Shown in pieces: positions 20,381 to 29,574 of a stretch of DNA of 64,000 nt (the stretch's first letter is position 1; the number at the start of each line of letters is the position of its first letter). The stretch lies in NCBI RefSeq assembly GCF_000143415.4, contig NW_003314362.1:319135-383134 (forward strand), written 5' to 3'. This DNA is from Selaginella moellendorffii. Its lineage: Eukaryota; Streptophyta; Lycopodiopsida; Selaginellales; Selaginellaceae. The notes below the pieces were generated by a model that made no database searches, had not been told where the DNA came from, and saw only the letters and a program-made list of their open reading frames with translations. Made by a program: the position numbers and the translations under genes.

Positions 20381-22885
20381 ATGCGTGGGGGCATTTTGGC
20401 GGAGCTCGCTAGAGTGGATTGCCAAGCCGGCTACGCATCGCTCCTCCAGAGATGCGCGGATCCCAGGCTCTTGCCCGAGGCCAAGCTCCTCCACTCCCAC
20501 ATCGCTCGCCATCCCCTCCACTCGCGCAGCCTCCTCCTCCGCAACCACATCGTCCACGCCTACGCCAGATGCGGCAGCCTCGCCGACGCGCGCGCCGCCT
20601 TCGATGCCATCCCCGCCAAGAACGTCTTCTCCTGGAGCATCATCATCGCTGCCTACACCCGCCATGGCCACCACCGCCAAGCTCTGGATCTCTTCGACCA
20701 AATGGAGGCGAATCCCAGCGCTGCGCCGCCGCCCAATGCCTTCGTTCTCTCCACGGCCCTCGGCGCCTGCTCGGCGCTGCGCGATCTGGGCCGCGGCGAG
20801 CGCATCCACTCGCGGATCCAGCAGCGGCGGAGCGATCTTGGAGGGAATATGGTGGTGCTGGAAACCGCTCTGCTCAGGATGTATGCTAGCTGCGGCTGCG
20901 TAGTCCAAGCGGAGGAGATCTTCCAGGCGATGGGCGAGAGGGATGTAATCGCGTGGAACGCGATGATCTCCGCATATGCCCACACCGGGCATCACACCCG
21001 GGCATTTGGGATTTTCCGGATCATGCTCCTCGAGGCGGCGGTGACGCCCAGCGCCGCTACAATCTCCGCCATCCTCGCCGCCTGCCTCGATCTGGGATCC
21101 GGGAGGAGGATCCACTGCTTAGCGGCATCGATCGGGGTGGAGTCCCATCCATCGGTGGCGATCTCGCTGCTGGGCATGTACTCGCGATGCAGTAGCTCCA
21201 TCACCAGCGCTAGAGCGCTGTTCTTGGGCATGGAGAGGAAGAGCCTGGTGGCGTGGAACACGATGATCGCGGCGTGTGCGCAGAGAGGTCTAGCGGCAGA
21301 GGCCCAGGAGCTGTTCAAGGCCATGGATGTGGAGCCGGATGGATTCACTTTCGCGAGCTTGCTGGCGGTGTGCTGCGATCTAGACCTCGGGCGGCGCCTC
21401 CACGCCGGGATTGCCACGGCGCGCCTCGCTTCGCGCTTGATCGTGGACACGGCGCTGGTGGGCATGTATTCGCGGTGTGGGAGCTTGGGCGATGCTGCGG
21501 CTGTGTTTGAGGGAATGGAGGATCGCGACACAGTCGCGTGGAATGCCATGATCGCGGCATTTGCCGAGGCGAGAGATCTAGATCGGGCTATGGAGTGCTA
21601 CCAGAGAATGCTGGATCGATCCACTTGTGAGCCCAATGGGATCACGTATGCCACCCTTCTCGCTGCTTGCCGCGATCGAGGTGATCTTGGCCATGGCCGG
21701 CGCCTTTTCAAGGATGCCCAGGATCGAGGGCTCTATCCCGATCGATTCGTGCAAAGCGCGGCGGTGGCGATGCTCGCGCGGTGTGGCGCGATCTGCGAGG
21801 CCAGGAAATTGCTGCGGGAGGGCAAGATCAGGGACGTGGAGGCCTGGAACGCGATGATCTCGGCTTATGCCCAGATGGGTCATTTGCGCGAGGCTCTGGG
21901 AATCTACCGGGAGATGGAACACGACGGCTCCAGCAGCCCCGATCTCTTCACCTTTGCAAGCGCTCTAGCTGCTGCAGCTGGGCTTGGAGATCTGGACACC
22001 GGGAAGGCCATCCACGAGAGAATGGCGGCCGAAAGATCGCTCAAGCTCGATGTCTTCGCCGCAAACGCGCTGCTCACCATGTTCTCCAAGTGTGGCAGCT
22101 TGGGCGATGCCAAGCTCGTGTTTGATCGCATCCCGGACAAGGACGCAGTGTCCTGGAACTCGATGATCTCGGCCTACGCCCACCACGGCCGCTACAAAGA
22201 CGCCATCGCCACGTACCGCGCCATGGACTGTCGCCCGGACGAGGCCACCATCGTGAGCGCCCTCGCGGCAGCGTCGGCTCTCGCGGATCTAGACGAAGGA
22301 GCTGCCATCCACGCCCGAGCTCTCGAGCTCGGGATCGCCACTCCTGCGGTGGAGTCCACGCTCGCGAGCATGCACGCCAAGTGTGGGAGCTTGGACGCGG
22401 CCATGGCGCTCTTCGAGAAGAACCGCGAGAAGGATCTAGTCTCCTGGAACGCGATGGTGGCAGCGTACGCGCAGCACGGAGATGGCTCCGAGGCGCTCGC
22501 GCTGATCCACCGGATGGAGCTGGAGGGGATCTCCCCGAATGGAGTGACGCTGTCCGGGGTGCTGGCGTCGTGCTCCCATGCCGGGCTGCTCGAGCGGGGG
22601 ATGTTCTACGTGGGGTGGCTGAGCCGGGAGCACGGCGTGGCGGTGGAGAGTGAGCACTATCGGTTTGTAGTGGAGCTGCTCGGGCGGTGTGGGAGGCTGG
22701 GCGAGGCCGAGGCGGTGGTCCGCGGTATGCCGCTGGAGCCCGAGCCCGCGCTGTGGGTGACGCTGGTGGCCGCTTGCGTGCTCCACGAGGAGGTAAGCCG
22801 CGCGGACCGTGCCGCTGCGGGGTTGGATCCTGGCGACGCTGCGTCTTACGTGCTCCTCGCCAATGTATACTCGGCTGGGATTTGA
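20381..22885 (+). CDS. PLS-type pentatricopeptide repeat (PPR) protein, 834 aa
   Basis: Single-exon PPR protein. PPR proteins bind specific RNA sites in mitochondria or plastids; PLS-class members usually act in C-to-U editing. Tandem motifs run almost end to end: the recurrent signature 'DVIAWNAMISAYA' / 'DAVSWNSMISAYAHHG' / 'DLVSWNAMVAAYAQHG' marks successive S/P motifs, with 'MYSRCGSLGDAAAVFEGM' as the typical preceding helix. The C-terminus reaches 'HYRFVVELLGRCGRLGEAE' and 'SYVLLANVYSAGI', the beginning of an E domain, then stops; E+ and DYW segments are absent, so any deaminase would have to act in trans. The start MRGGILAEL is the first Met. GC-rich coding. An abrupt end followed by a 69-bp hairpin (22927-22995) may mean C-terminal truncation. 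Confidence 0.9.
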   Translation: MRGGILAELARVDCQAGYASLLQRCADPRLLPEAKLLHSHIARHPLHSRSLLLRNHIVHAYARCGSLADARAAFDAIPAKNVFSWSIIIAAYTRHGHHRQALDLFDQMEANPSAAPPPNAFVLSTALGACSALRDLGRGERIHSRIQQRRSDLGGNMVVLETALLRMYASCGCVVQAEEIFQAMGERDVIAWNAMISAYAHTGHHTRAFGIFRIMLLEAAVTPSAATISAILAACLDLGSGRRIHCLAASIGVESHPSVAISLLGMYSRCSSSITSARALFLGMERKSLVAWNTMIAACAQRGLAAEAQELFKAMDVEPDGFTFASLLAVCCDLDLGRRLHAGIATARLASRLIVDTALVGMYSRCGSLGDAAAVFEGMEDRDTVAWNAMIAAFAEARDLDRAMECYQRMLDRSTCEPNGITYATLLAACRDRGDLGHGRRLFKDAQDRGLYPDRFVQSAAVAMLARCGAICEARKLLREGKIRDVEAWNAMISAYAQMGHLREALGIYREMEHDGSSSPDLFTFASALAAAAGLGDLDTGKAIHERMAAERSLKLDVFAANALLTMFSKCGSLGDAKLVFDRIPDKDAVSWNSMISAYAHHGRYKDAIATYRAMDCRPDEATIVSALAAASALADLDEGAAIHARALELGIATPAVESTLASMHAKCGSLDAAMALFEKNREKDLVSWNAMVAAYAQHGDGSEALALIHRMELEGISPNGVTLSGVLASCSHAGLLERGMFYVGWLSREHGVAVESEHYRFVVELLGRCGRLGEAEAVVRGMPLEPEPALWVTLVAACVLHEEVSRADRAAAGLDPGDAASYVLLANVYSAGI

Positions 22886-22926
22886 TATGTTGGCGGGAAT
22901 TTTTGTAGTCGGTTAGAGTCTAGGCT

Positions 22927-22995
22927 GCGTTCCTGGATGCTGATCACCAAATACCACTTGGGAAGCGATGGTGAATTTTCAGCATCCAGGAACGC
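22927..22995. repeat. Strong hairpin just after the PPR gene
   Basis: 17-bp perfect arms GCGTTCCTGGATGCTGA (22927-22943) and its complement (22979-22995). An adjacent inner pair TCACCA/TGGTGA adds six more base pairs after a short bulge. Confidence 0.85.
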
Positions 22996-24860
22996 GTTCA
23001 CTTGGAGTTCATGGCGAGGAGGTATATTTTCTTTTCTTGTCTCTGCCTCCATTGCAAAAAAAATTCTATCTGTGCAGATGTTTGGCTTTGTTGATCCTAT
23101 GGTACAGTTTCTCCTAGGGGACTTGTTTCTGCTTCATTGAAAAAAGATGAGACAGAAGTCAATGTGCAAAGTTCACTGGAAGGAAATAGGAAGCGAGTGT
23201 TATCTCCGTGGCCAGGAGACAAGGGTGCGAACTAAAAACAGACAAGAAGTCGCAAAAGTGTCAAGGTCCTTCTAAGTTTTTATTATATTTTTCTTCTTTT
23301 GACAAACTTTTATGGACTTACTAGGTCCAGAAGATGTTTATGTCTCGGATTCGGGACCTGAGCTGGAGCCTAAGATTGTGTCCGATACACTGGTGGTACT
23401 TCACGTGAGAGAAGAAGAACCAGTCAGAAAGCATAATTCACCAAATCTAGAGCGTAAGTACAAATAGCTTCCTCATGAAATGCGGCGAGAATCTAATTCT
23501 TTTCTTTTACAAGTGCCAATCGACACCAGTCGGGATCCAGCTCAGAAGAAAATCAAAACAACTCGGACTTGTTTGCCAGCATGATATCTCTGCTACTTCC
23601 AAATGCTGTCTCTCATGAAAAAACGTTCAAAAAGAAAACGCAGAAGTTGACAACGCGGAAAAACCTCAGCAAACAAAGAATATCGATGAGGACACACAAT
23701 CAATGTGCGGGCGGAAACATAATCGGTACCACAGTCATCGTCAACAAGCTCACTAGCTCGAATGAGCTTGAACAAGTCACAATGCAGCCCAGCCAGCTCT
23801 TAGTAAAGCAACTGGAGGCTGTCAAAAGGATTCGACAATCACAACAGCCAATGCTTTGGACGACCATTGTGCTGATTTGGACAACAAGCGGTACATTATC
23901 TCGGATACTCTTGAAAGGCTACCAGTGGAGCCTTCTGCTGAAGCTGAAGAAAAGGTCCAGGATCTCGGACATGTCGAATCACTTGATCCAGCGTGCGTGA
24001 CGGATAGTATACTTCGGCCCCCAACAATGCTTTATACCTGAAGTCAATACCTTTCACAGGCGCTGGTTCCATTGAGCTACTTGATCTAGAAATTCCGTAT
24101 GCGTGACGGACAGTCACACTTCGACCGAACAAGAAAAACAACAATGCTCTAGACCACAAGTCCGGTTCCATCAACGAACAAGCAGTATCTACTACGGCTC
24201 AAGCAAAGGATACGTGGACTAAACCGGAGCCTGCTCAAAATGATTCCGTAGCCAACGATTTGGCCAAGCAGTCGAGAATATATACTGGCTTTAGTTCCAT
24301 CAGCCAGGCTCGGACATGCTAAAACCCGTCGCTGCTCTTGAGCACGAACTTTCAGTTCTTTGCGTGGCACTCAACGCAAGGAGTCAGGAGGTGGATGTTT
24401 GCGGCTCTTGTAGTAAAGCATGGTGTACAATTACATGCATACCGTGTTTTTGGAGCAGAGGCTTGTTCTGTGTTTCTTTCATCTTGGTACATTTGGCTTT
24501 ATTTTCGCAGCTGCAAGCGGAGTTTGGAATTTAGCTCACTCCAGATGGCGACGGCCTTCTTTGTTCATAGCCCCAAGCTTCCCATATAGTGCGGGTGGTT
24601 TAACAGTCTTTGGTCGGTGCTGGAGATGAAGGTTGTGTATCCAAGAATGGCGCATGGATTGAGGTAATTGTTTTTCATGTTTGCATTAATCACGTCCTAT
24701 TCAGGCATTCTCTGTATGAAACACCTGCAAGATATAGCTGGAAGACTTTTCAAAGCATTTTTAAACCTAGCCATAGTTCCTCATGAAAAGCAAGGATGGC
24801 TAACTTTGATGCACACCTTTTTATCATTTTAAAATCTATTGTTCTTACAAGAAGAAAAAT
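22996..24860 (+). other. Possible degenerate gene remnants, not identified
   Basis: Parts of the plus strand look like exons of a broken gene. About 23323-23454 reads 'LGPEDVYVSDSGPELEPK' and ends at a good donor (GTAAGT). An acceptor TTTTACAAG leads into 'PIDTSRDPAQKKIK', which meets a stop near 23580. Around 24180-24600 another frame reads 'TTAQAKDTWTKPEPAQNDS' and 'VKHGVQLHAYRVFGAEA'. No domain was recognised and stops break each block. It may be a decayed lineage-specific gene. Confidence 0.25.
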
Positions 24861-25581
24861 AGGTTTCTTTGAGGGATTGAGTCAAAAACATATTTCACCG
24901 CACTGGGCGTTTGCTCGGAGCATTCCAGTCCACCCCATAACATCGTGCTGTGGCAGTCTCTCATATATGCCTCTCGCAAGATTAGTGCAGCCATGCTGCG
25001 CAAAAGAGTTGACAGGTGTTGCCCATGACACGGAATCTCTCTGCGACATCCTCGCAAAGAACTTTTGTGCTTGCATCCGCAGCGATCATAGAGTTCCGTA
25101 GAACTGGATTGCTCAGTATTTTTGTGTGTGAGAATCATGATCTCGTTCCATCCTGACAACAGCTTCTTTGCTTCGAGAATCACATTCCACGACACAGAGT
25201 CTCTCAGGCATGTTTTCAAATTGGTTTCTAGCCTCGCTAATCATTCCAGCTTTCGCAAATAGCATTCATGCAAACTACGTGCCACTCTGGAATTCGATAA
25301 AAAACAAGCCTCGCTACGTGAATTTGCCGGCTTTGGGCATTTGCTGAAAGAAGCGCATTCATTCTTCCCGGGCATGGACTCCAAGACGCGCTTGGCCTCG
25401 TGAAGCTGCTGGTTGTGAATGTAGGCCTGGAGTGTCGATTTCCCGCTGGGATTCCTGCGGTCCAGTGTCGATCGACAGAGGGATTCCATCCGTGGTCTCG
25501 AATGCGTCCAGAGCACGAGGGATTCTTCGCCAGGTGACGCCCAAGATCCAAGCGTTCCAGGCAACTACATTCTCGCCTCAA
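24845..25581 (-). pseudogene. PPR pseudogene fragment (copy A)
   Basis: The minus strand shows PPR helices scattered over three frames: 'RDSVSWATPVNSFAQHG', 'QHDVMGWTGMLRANAQCG', 'DSVSWNVILEA' and 'LHEAKRVLESMPGKNE'. Frameshifts and stops between them rule out function. No E domain is attached. Confidence 0.75.
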
Positions 25582-26048
25582 CCAGGCAGCCAGACATGCC
25601 CATCAAGCTGCAAGGAACGTAGAGATCACTGTGCTGCTTGGCTCTCTGCGAGGCTTGCGCTCCTTGATTCCCTCCACTCGGGCACAATGGAGCTTGTTCC
25701 TGGAAGCCATTCTAGTCTTGCTCGCTTGCCTGAGCCCAGCAGCGCCTTCCATGGTTAGCACGCTTATGGAACAATATCCTTGTGGAGCGGATCAACGCTG
25801 CCTTTGTGCCCGTGCTCGCAGTGCACAAAGGGCTCGAGTTTTAGTTCCATCTCGATAAACAATAAGTTTGTTTTCCAGGTGATTAGATTCTGGAGATAAA
25901 CAATAGGCAGCGCAAAACTTTTGAGAAGAGAAAGCTGTTCGCTCTCCCAAGTCTTAGAATTTTCTCTCCCGGATCGACGACGCTGTCGAGAGAATCTGGA
26001 GCACAGCAGCGATTCTCGCAGTTTGAAACGAAAAAGTCGTGAAACTCG

Positions 26049-26438
26049 TCACGATATCTCAATAGCTTCTTGTTCTTGCTCAAGTTCCTCGAAAAACTCT
26101 TCGAGCGCTCTCTCGTCTCCTGCCCGAGTAGCAAGGCCGATGGCACGGGTCCATAGCCACCAGGCAGCGTACGTGTTGGCCAGAAGCATGCACGACTGCG
26201 TCTTCTTGTCTGGAGCGAAATGGTTGATGTAGTTTGTCACCCGCAGTGCTCGAGCGATGTCGCTGTGCGTTTTGCAGGCACTCGGCTCGAACGGCATGTT
26301 GCAAATCATATCCTCGGCGATTTCCAAACGCCCCGCTCTTCCCAGAACGTCGAGGAAGCAACCATAGCACTCGTTTGCAAAGCTAACTCCATAGTCCCCT
26401 ATTATACAAAGAAAGCCAAACCAGTCAGTCAGCCCCAC
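26049..26438 (-). pseudogene. PPR E-domain-like fragment (copy A)
   Basis: 129 codons resembling the C-terminal part of PLS PPR proteins: 'CYGCFLDVLGRAGRLEIAED' with 'MPFEPSA' (family: Y-x-x-x-V-D-L-L-G-R-A-G-x-L-x-E-A ... M-P-x-x-P), then 'SCMLLANTYAAW' (family: Y-V-L-L-S-N-I-Y-A-A). It has no preceding repeats in frame, so it is an isolated scrap. Confidence 0.7.
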
Positions 26439-27042
26439 ACCATCGCCACCGCGTCCTGCTCGCTCAGATCCATTGACAAGCTTAGCTCCCTAGCACTGAG
26501 CTTGAGCTTGCAAACTTCCTGCTCCAGCTTGTGTATCTCGTCCCTGTGAGCCCGCAAGTCCGCCTCGGACTTCCTCTGTATCCTTTCCACTCTTTGCTTG
26601 GCCGCCGCTTCGGCTTTCTCCCTGGCTAGTTTCTCGGCCTCCAAACGCAAGAGTGCCTCGTCTTTGGCCTTCTTGTCTTGCCTGCTCCTACCCTGTGTAG
26701 TGTTCATGGAAGTTAACACATGAATGCGAGGGAAGTATATGCGTACCTCGGCTTGGTGCTGGGACTCTTGTATTTCTGATGTATATGGTCAATCCACCTG
26801 TCGCGCAAACAGGTTTGCAGCTCTTTTCTCTCTTTACACTGCCTTTGTGTCCTTTCACTGCTCTTTTGATCCCTTTGACAGAGTGCCAACTCCGACATCC
26901 AGGTGACGGCGTCCTTGAATTGGACCCCCTGGAAGAGCGGCAGACGCCTTGGGAGCCTTCCACAAGATGGAAGATTGAGATGTTTTCTCGTGGAACATTG
27001 CGACGGCGGCATTTGCCCGATGCGAGAAGCGGTGGCACTCAT
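26429..27042 (-). pseudogene. Coiled-coil gene fragment, resembling MIP1/RF298-type E3 ligases (copy A)
   Basis: Two exon-like blocks on the minus strand: 27042-26747 ('FKDAVTWMSELALCQRDQK' ... 'CLRDRWIDHIHQKYK') with a GT donor at 26746, and 26692-26429 after a CACAG acceptor ('EALLRLEAEKLAREKAEAAA', 'HRDEIHKLEQEVCKLKLSAR'). The second block is a strong coiled coil, similar in pattern to the central part of plant MND1-interacting RING E3 ligases; that name is an inference. The two frames do not join cleanly and no RING follows, so it is treated as a pseudogene fragment. Confidence 0.45.
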
Positions 27043-27823
27043 GCTTCTTCATTCAACGCCTCAGATCCACGCGGTATTCGTCGCCGCTGGCCTAAGATAA
27101 TGAGCTCGCATTTGCCCCACTGGTCTCCCACGAGGTTCTGCCAGCCAGCTCCTGCAAGCTTTCGCCCAGGATCTTGGGAAGCTGAAAGCTGAGGCACACA
27201 AGCAAGTACCGCAGAATCTCCATCGCCACAGTGCTGCTCAACGTCTACGGCAAGCTCACGCCACGATCAGCAGCCGCACTTTCCATACATTTCCATGACG
27301 AGATTAGCGAGGCCGCTGGAGACGATTTCCTCCCAGAGATCTGTGCTCACCGACCGCATCCTTGACAAGGCGTCCGCTCCTCATTCCTGCAAATCGGAAG
27401 GATAACTTACACACAAGCAATCGAGATTTATTCTTTCCTTTGCGTGATCTTATGCGTGAAAGACTTTCCCTTCGAAACTCCTGTGCAATGGAGCAAGCAC
27501 CAAAGGTGTGTTAGAGGGAAACCAAAATCAACGTTTTCTGGTGATCTTCTCATTCCAGGTATCTCGCAGAGCAGCTCTTCCAAGGGCCCGTCTTTGTATG
27601 CGACTATCAAAACGCGTTTCATAGCGATGATGGCCAGATGGCGGCATGCTAGTGCGCGAGGCGGGAAAAGGCTCCCTCCCACAAGCTCGCCGACCTGGAA
27701 GAAAAACACGACTTTCAAGAGCTCTGGCTTTGATTCTCCTGGGGAGCCAGATGCAAAGGTATGGGGATTTGAGAGTTTCGTAAGACCTCCGGGCCACTGA
27801 AATGGTGTGCTTGATTCTTGCAG

Positions 27824-27990
27824 GCTCGTATGTAGAAGAACTACATACGAGTGGTACTGGATTGGCGACGATGGGATCGTGAAGCACTCTGGATTCGGGC
27901 TGGGATTTGAGAGGATGAGTAGAGAACATCGGGGATGTGATATTTCCTGGAAAGGCCAATCAATGGATCACAACGTTGACAAGAGTATAT
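27824..27990 (+). pseudogene. Asparaginyl-tRNA synthetase C-terminal exon fragment (copy A)
   Basis: After an acceptor (CTTGCAG at 27817-27823) one frame reads 'GIVKHSGFGLGFERM', the class II aminoacyl-tRNA synthetase motif 3 in its AsnRS form (GFGLGFERL). A second frame then gives 'VENIGDVIFP', the next AsnRS block (family: xxNIRDxIPFPR). The frame change and lack of upstream catalytic exons show an isolated, broken exon. Confidence 0.7.
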
Positions 27991-28054
27991 GCTGATAAGT
28001 CACCGTCACGAAAGCTGTCACAGGAATATTCTTTAGGAGATTTTCCTCATGGTA

Positions 28055-28852
28055 TTAATCGAAAAAGTTTATCGCCTCCACAAGGCTCTGAACACTCATG
28101 GCCTTTACTTTGGCCAAGGCGTTGGCGTCAGCAGCCAAGGAATTACTGTTGAGTTTAGCGGTGAAGCTGGTGATGGTTATGGTGGCTTCCCAGGTGGTGA
28201 TCTTCCCCGCCTTCTTTGTCATGGTGGCGTCCGCCCAATACATATTTAACTCCGGGTTTGTGGCTGGCGACCTGAAGGAGAAGAGCGTGTACAGCGCCCG
28301 AACACTAGTGTTGTCCTCGACGTGCGCAAACGTAGGGACGTGCAGCAGCGCCTTTTGCAAAGTCTTGGTAATCTGGTTAGCGGTCTCAGTGTCGTGGGTG
28401 CGCTGCAGGTAGTCGCTGACGTCTTTCCAGATCGTGTCGCAGCTGCCAGACATGTCCTCGCTGGCCGCTGCCGTGAGGTAAACATACTGCGGGAATGTGG
28501 TGACAAGCACTGTCAGAAACTGCTGGAAATGCTTGGCCTGTTGGCTGGCCTCGGCGGGATCGGTGATGAGCTTTGGAGAGTAGTGGGCGAGTTGCATTCC
28601 AACAGCCGTAAAAGTTGCCAAGGCGTGGACATGGAACTTTGGTAGCTTGTAAACCTCGGCATTTGCTCCAGGAAGAGGCGGGGCGTTCACAGCAATAGCT
28701 ACAGGAATGTAGACATCTACATCAGTGGCCACATGAGCGTCAACATGCAGGAATCGTGCTCGAGAGACCGCCTTGGAGTTGGAGCTCACGTTCCTGAACA
28801 CCTCTAAAGCGTGATTGAACTCATTGTTATTCATCAGCAATGGCAGCGCCAT
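28055..28852 (-). CDS. Paralogous protein of uncertain family, member 1 (about 265 aa)
   Basis: Intron-less frame. Met at 28852 is chosen because it aligns with the start of the paralogue at 32478 (both M-x-LP-L then an acidic stretch); Met at 28894 is also in frame. TATATAAA lies at 28936-28943 upstream. The two proteins share 'ALATF' with a helix, 'FPQYV', 'SLYT/ALYT-x-x-SF', 'MYW', and a C-terminal 'A-K-x-x-x-x-x-x-L-x-x-A-I-N' helix. The predicted pattern is helices, then alternating beta strands near the C-terminus. The closest pattern I can suggest is the CytB-like cytolysin fold known from bacteria and some fungi; this rests on pattern only and could be wrong. No signal peptide or membrane segment. 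Confidence 0.7.
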   Translation of the reverse strand: MALPLLMNNNEFNHALEVFRNVSSNSKAVSRARFLHVDAHVATDVDVYIPVAIAVNAPPLPGANAEVYKLPKFHVHALATFTAVGMQLAHYSPKLITDPAEASQQAKHFQQFLTVLVTTFPQYVYLTAAASEDMSGSCDTIWKDVSDYLQRTHDTETANQITKTLQKALLHVPTFAHVEDNTSVRALYTLFSFRSPATNPELNMYWADATMTKKAGKITTWEATITITSFTAKLNSNSLAADANALAKVKAMSVQSLVEAINFFD

Positions 28853-28935
28853 GAATATAAAAGCGGGATAAAGAGCAGAGTGATCTAGAGACAACGAGAA
28901 AGGAGCGGATGTTCAGATGGGTAGTCATTCCAGCT

Positions 28936-28943
28936 TTATATAC
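28936..28943 (-). promoter_or_regulatory. TATA box of the paralogue gene, member 1
   Basis: TATATAAA on the minus strand, 42 bp upstream of the Met at 28894. Confidence 0.55.
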
Positions 28944-28959
28944 CACCAAGAGCTTGAGC

Positions 28960-29574
28960 ATGCAAAAAACGATGTCAATTGCAATGAATGATCAAGGACA
29001 TGGGGCCATCTTGAAGTTCCAAGGAATGACAGTGAAATATCACTTTCTTAATAGAATGCTATAGTTTTTGAGATTGCAAGATCATAGCTAGAACTATACA
29101 TCAGCCTACGTACCCTTGCAAAAAAAACATATCATAAATCATCAAGGACATGGCCCCAATATGGAATGACTGTGAAATATCACTTTTTTGACAGTCATGC
29201 TATAGCAATGTTGAGATTGCAAGATCATAGCTGGTCCAGCATGACATTTTTTTGTTTTGCAAGGGTACGTATGTCGTCAAGAGCTGGAATGACCCATTGC
29301 AATTGACAAGTAAGTATATGCCCTTGCAAAAAAAAAATGTCATGAATGATAAGGGACATGGTTTATATATAGGGCTTTAATTTCGACAACCTGCTTGACA
29401 AAAGAGCCTTTAGTGGCTATTTTATCTCTATTTATCCCCCAAGGTTTTAAGGATCCATGATGACAATATATTTAAATATTATCTTATGATCACATGCGCT
29501 ACATTAAAGATTGACAATGTAATATACAGCATGCTATACTTGTTGAGATTGCAAGGTCATAGCTACCAACCTAT
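28960..29574. repeat. Cluster of short repeats upstream of member 1
   Basis: Several imperfect copies of a unit of about 140 bp, containing 'CCCTTGCAAAAAA', 'ATCAAGGACATGG', 'GTGAAATATCAC' and 'GAGATTGCAAGATCATAGCT'. Part of it also occurs inverted ('GCAAGGGTACGTATGTC'), giving MITE-like inverted ends. The same units continue at 31240-32090 on the far side of a solo LTR. Confidence 0.7.

Larger units (their letters stand above)
24861..27999. repeat. Duplicated segment of gene fragments, copy A
   Basis: About 3.1 kb matching 49139-52213 in direct orientation, with roughly 15 substitutions and one 7-bp indel (near 25870/50168) found by eye. The match resumes at 63946-64000 beyond the retrotransposon in copy B, so the true right boundary in B lies outside the window. 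It contains scraps of at least four genes. Copy A shows the empty, pre-insertion site GATGTGATATTTCC at 27933-27946. Confidence 0.92.

Noticed and set aside
20351-21115. 254-codon minus-strand frame over the PPR gene
   Set aside because: Antisense shadow of a GC-rich coding region with clear PPR motifs on the plus strand.
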